NCBI GenBank assembly: GCA_021396245.1
Contig: WNYE01000030.1
Span: 186,001-250,000 of the forward strand
Length of the DNA: 64,000 nt
Reading direction: 5' to 3'
DNA from: Sporothrix humicola
Lineage: Eukaryota; Ascomycota; Sordariomycetes; Ophiostomatales; Ophiostomataceae
Made by a program: the position numbers and the translations under genes. Shown here piece after piece: positions 61,078-64,000 of this stretch. The notes beneath the pieces are model-generated. The model saw nothing but the letters and a program-made list of their open reading frames with translations, did no database searches and had not been told where the DNA came from. Position 1 is the stretch's first letter; each line of letters starts with the position of its first letter.

Positions 61078-62891
61078 CTAACCATCCACAGGCTCTTCTG
61101 ACCTATTGAGCCACTTTAGCATTTGACCGTACCCTTGCTCAAACGCTTTTTCCAGCCTCTCACAACTGCCCCAAATCGTGTCACCCTTCTTCCAATACAT
61201 GTACACGTTTGTAAAGATTTGTCGCATATCTGCCAAGAACTCTTCGGGTGCTTTGTAGCGGTTGTTTTCGAGATTGGACTTGATTATAGACAAATCCATC
61301 GGCCGCTTCACAATGTCGAAATAGTCCGGAATGCCGTCGCGCACAGGATCGACAGGATCTTTGAAAGGGCCCACGAGCCGTGTCCAGAAGCCTGGTCCGG
61401 AGAGCATCCGTGTCAGGAGGTCTGAGCAGAAAGCGAGTTGCTGCTCTGCGGTAAATGAGCTCAAATCAGCAGTTGCGCGCTTCTTAGGGCCGGGGCGAGA
61501 AGCGCTGGCGGCTGGAAGAGCCGTTCTTGGAGGCTTGCGGCCAGTCGAGCCGGCCATGTCGTTGGCTGGCGAAGCAGCTATACGTGGCGTGGATGGGTTC
61601 ATGGCAGACACTGATCTTCCAGCCGGGTAGGAGTCAAAATGGCGTGCACGCTTGGGTGCCGGGGAGGCACCGCGGTAGTGGATGCTGCCGTTGCCGTTAA
61701 CATTGTGGGTGCCGTCATAGTCGTCGTGGTCAATGTGGTGCTTGTTGCTGGTGTAGCCGTTTGCAATAGAGGCTGTGTCCACTGCGCCGCCAGTGACGCT
61801 TCCGGCTTCGTTCGAGAAGCTATGGGCGCCCAAAGATTCAGTATCAGAAATGCTCATGGCCACAACAAGTTCGCTTAGCAACTCCTGGGGGAGCGCTTTG
61901 GCGAAACCTGAACGGTTATGCCCCCCGCCAAACCGCAGGTACTCGGCGGCCCATGACAGAAGCAGTCGCCGTATAGACGAGCCTTCGGGTGTTTCCTTCC
62001 AGACCTGCACGATGACCTCGGTGGAGGGGATGGACCCTGTAAGTCGCTTCATCTCAGACATGGCCTCAAGCGCACGGTCGCAAAGGCCGTCGATGCCCAG
62101 GCGGTCGCCAAGCTTCCAGATCGTCACAAGAAGCTCATAGCCAGGGATGCCGAAATCATCCTTATCTGTGCCATTGGGGCTGCCACCTCCATTGATGCTG
62201 CCGTTGACGCTGCCGTGTGAATCGGGAACGATGCTGCCCGTGTACAAAAAGTTTTGTATATAAGAAAACGCCTCGGCATCAACATCGCTTAGACGGACAA
62301 CGCTCTCAACCACCCCCTCAGCGTCGCGGGCAGTTCCGTTTGCACCGGGTTCTGTGCCATTTGGTTCGTCATTTTTGGAAAAGTAGTCACGAAAGTACCG
62401 GCTCCTTGCACAAAGAAAGTCCTTTTGAATACCAAAAGGCTTCTCTTCATTGCCTACGAAAAGGATGACGAAAAACGGGTGGGGGTCCCTGCAAGGGTGA
62501 ATTCAATCAATAAAATGAGCTTTTGGACAGGAGGCAGTTTTAAATGGGTAACTTACATCCAGGAGAAGGGTCTTGTCGGCGCAGAGGATGTTTTCGACGC
62601 TTCTGGCGTAGCGGGACGTGTCTGCACCATCGGTTCTGAAGGTGTTGGCGGTGCTGGCACTGTCGGTGCAGGTGCCGTAGATGCGGGTGCCGTGGATGCG
62701 GGTGTCATAGATGCGGGCGCCGTCAGAGTCGGCTCTGTCGGAGCTGGTGTTGCCGGAGCTTGTTCTGCCGAAGCTTGTACGGCCGGCGATATCGGTGCCG
62801 CCGGCACGGGCTGAGCATCGCCTCTGGCCTCGATGACATCAGCCATTGGCTCGGGCTGGTCCGCAGCCATTGCAGGGGCCATATCGGCCAT
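61078..62891 (-). CDS. BTB/POZ-bromodomain protein with atypical acetyl-lysine pocket
   Basis: Nuclear chromatin-reader-like protein by domain content; I know no named orthologue. Two exons: 62891-62557 and 62488-61078 (68-nt intron GTAAGT...TGCAG), product 581 residues. Residues 1-111 are a Pro/Ala/Thr-rich repeat (PASTAPAP-type). A BTB domain follows (about 112-250): MDPHPFFVILFVGNEEKPF, then FLCARSRYFRDYF, VVRLSDVDAEAFSYIQNFLY. A linker rich in Ser, Gly, Asn and His spans about 330-455. The bromodomain is at about 460-568, with WTRLVGPFKDPVDPVRDGIPDYF and IVKRPMDLSIIKSNL, close to the BET pattern. The position of the conserved acetyl-lysine Asn is Trp544 (VYMYWKKGD). BTB suggests dimer formation or CUL3-type contact. 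The start (MADMAP) has no in-frame upstream ATG before a stop that I could find. Confidence 0.85.
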
Positions 62892-64000
62892 TATTTTTGG
62901 TAGGATCGAGATCGCGGGGTAAAAGTGGTAATAGTAATGCTACAATGCAAGTCAAAGTCAGTAAAGACGAGGTTGTCATGAAAAACGCGCATTGGATAGC
63001 GATGCTGAGATGCAATGTCCCGATACGGCACAATGGCAGAAAGGCAGTTCGTAAACTGCTGCATTCCATTGCGTCTAAATCTTTTCGCGGTCATGTTTGT
63101 TTGGTGTCGCGATGGGAGGTGGCAAGGCAGCCAATTGCAGTCATGCATCGACAAGCAAAGCTCATGCTGTGCATATGCTCGATGCATGAAAACGGCGATG
63201 AATGAGATGGGCAATTGGGAGTGAGAGGGTTAAGGATCACAAACCTTTGTATTAAAATTGATTTCAACGATTCCAGACGTGCAAAGATCCGTCTATAGTC
63301 TTGTGCCAGTTCGTTGGATATCGGGTGGTGCGATGCGAGTGAACTTGTGATGCCAAATCTCAAAACAAAAATTATGAGAATGAGCCCGTCTCGTGACGCG
63401 ACAAGGTCAAGACTGAATGAGGTAGGCGCGTTGCAGGGGTCACTGAGTGAGGGGGGAAGGAGCCACCGATTCCTGGTTCACGAGCGGATAAGCCAAGAGC
63501 ACGAGGGATAAGAAAAGAGATACAAAGTGATGAGTTCGTGATAGGGAAGCACGAGTTTGTGAAATGAAAAGAAGGATAAAAATGGCGAGCAATGGTCTGA
63601 TGAAACGATGAGTGAACCGTTAGCTATGGAAGAAGAGCCGTCTGGTATTTTGGTGAGGGGATGAGTGTACACAGTAGTAAGTACAATTTAGGCAATCTGC
63701 GCTTTCCGAGAGGTACATAGGATAACGTGCAGAATACGTGCGAGCGTAAGTACCATATCACGTGCAACTCCGGAATGAGGGAGGCACGTGACAAACGCAT
63801 TGGATCTTTGTTCACGTGAGAGGACCGATTTCAAAGGGGAAAAAATCAGGTGTTGAGAGGCTTCAATTGAGCTTCATCTATATGATAAAAATAGACCGAG
63901 ACTTTCGCAAAAATAACCTCGTGTGTCGTCGCACTTTGAGCGACAGTTGAACCAAATACGGATGTACACTGAACGGAGTTATCTACAACGAAGATGCTCC
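62892..64000. promoter_or_regulatory. upstream region of BTB-BRD gene with E-box cluster
   Basis: 1.1 kb with no recognisable gene up to the window edge. The last 300 bp hold three CACGTG E-boxes and two related ACGTG sites. It may be shared with a gene beyond the right edge. Confidence 0.5.
63759..63818. promoter_or_regulatory. three CACGTG E-boxes within 60 bp
   Basis: CACGTG at 63759-63764, 63785-63790 and 63813-63818, two of them preceded by T (TCACGTG, the Cbf1/bHLH-type form) and the middle one followed by A (CACGTGA). ACGTGC-type half sites at 63725 and 63736 lie just upstream. Such clusters are bound by bHLH regulators in fungi; the target gene is unknown. Confidence 0.6.

Overview
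The window is nuclear DNA of a filamentous ascomycete (Pezizomycotina; Sordariomycetes is my best guess, not proven). Reasons: short introns of mostly 50-160 nt with GTRNGT donors and YAG acceptors; strong G/C bias at third codon positions; CT/CA-rich leaders; and a gene set that includes CYP61/ERG5, Rsc1/2, Glo3, Tim21 and a fungal C2H2/fungal-trans regulator. I find 14 protein genes, one cut by the left edge. I rebuilt their exons by matching splice sites to reading frame. I see no tRNA, rRNA, CRISPR array or intact transposon.

Layout. Position 2-1513 is the 3' end of a gamma-tubulin complex (GCP5/6-like) gene. A gene-poor stretch of about 17.8 kb follows, then a zinc-finger transcription factor (19274-22401) that seems to have a long CT/CA-rich leader. 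A small unknown gene (23958-24293, minus) is followed by a second gene-poor stretch of 5.7 kb. From 29999 the window becomes normal housekeeping chromatin: ERG5 (sterol C-22 desaturase), URA5 (orotate phosphoribosyltransferase), a GNAT acetyltransferase, RSC1/2 (bromodomain-BAH chromatin remodelling subunit), OTU1 (deubiquitinase), a divergent CAX-type cation exchanger, a 4.9 kb spacer, FOL1 (HPPK-DHPS), a nitronate-monooxygenase-like flavoprotein, GLO3 (ArfGAP), TIM21, and a BTB-bromodomain protein.

The genes do not form one pathway. They are arranged as divergent pairs (RSC1/OTU1, FOL1/NMO, GLO3/TIM21) and convergent pairs (URA5/GNAT, OTU1/CAX, NMO/GLO3, TIM21/BTB-BRD).

The most unusual items are: the BTB-bromodomain protein whose acetyl-lysine-anchoring Asn position is Trp; the cation exchanger that lacks the Gly-Asn part of both CaCA signature motifs; the very long empty region upstream of the transcription factor; and a 9-bp palindrome-like motif family (TACGGAGTA / TACGSCGTA) repeated in the intergenic DNA and not noticed in any exon. 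Several dyads, hairpins and E-box clusters lie in promoters or spacers.
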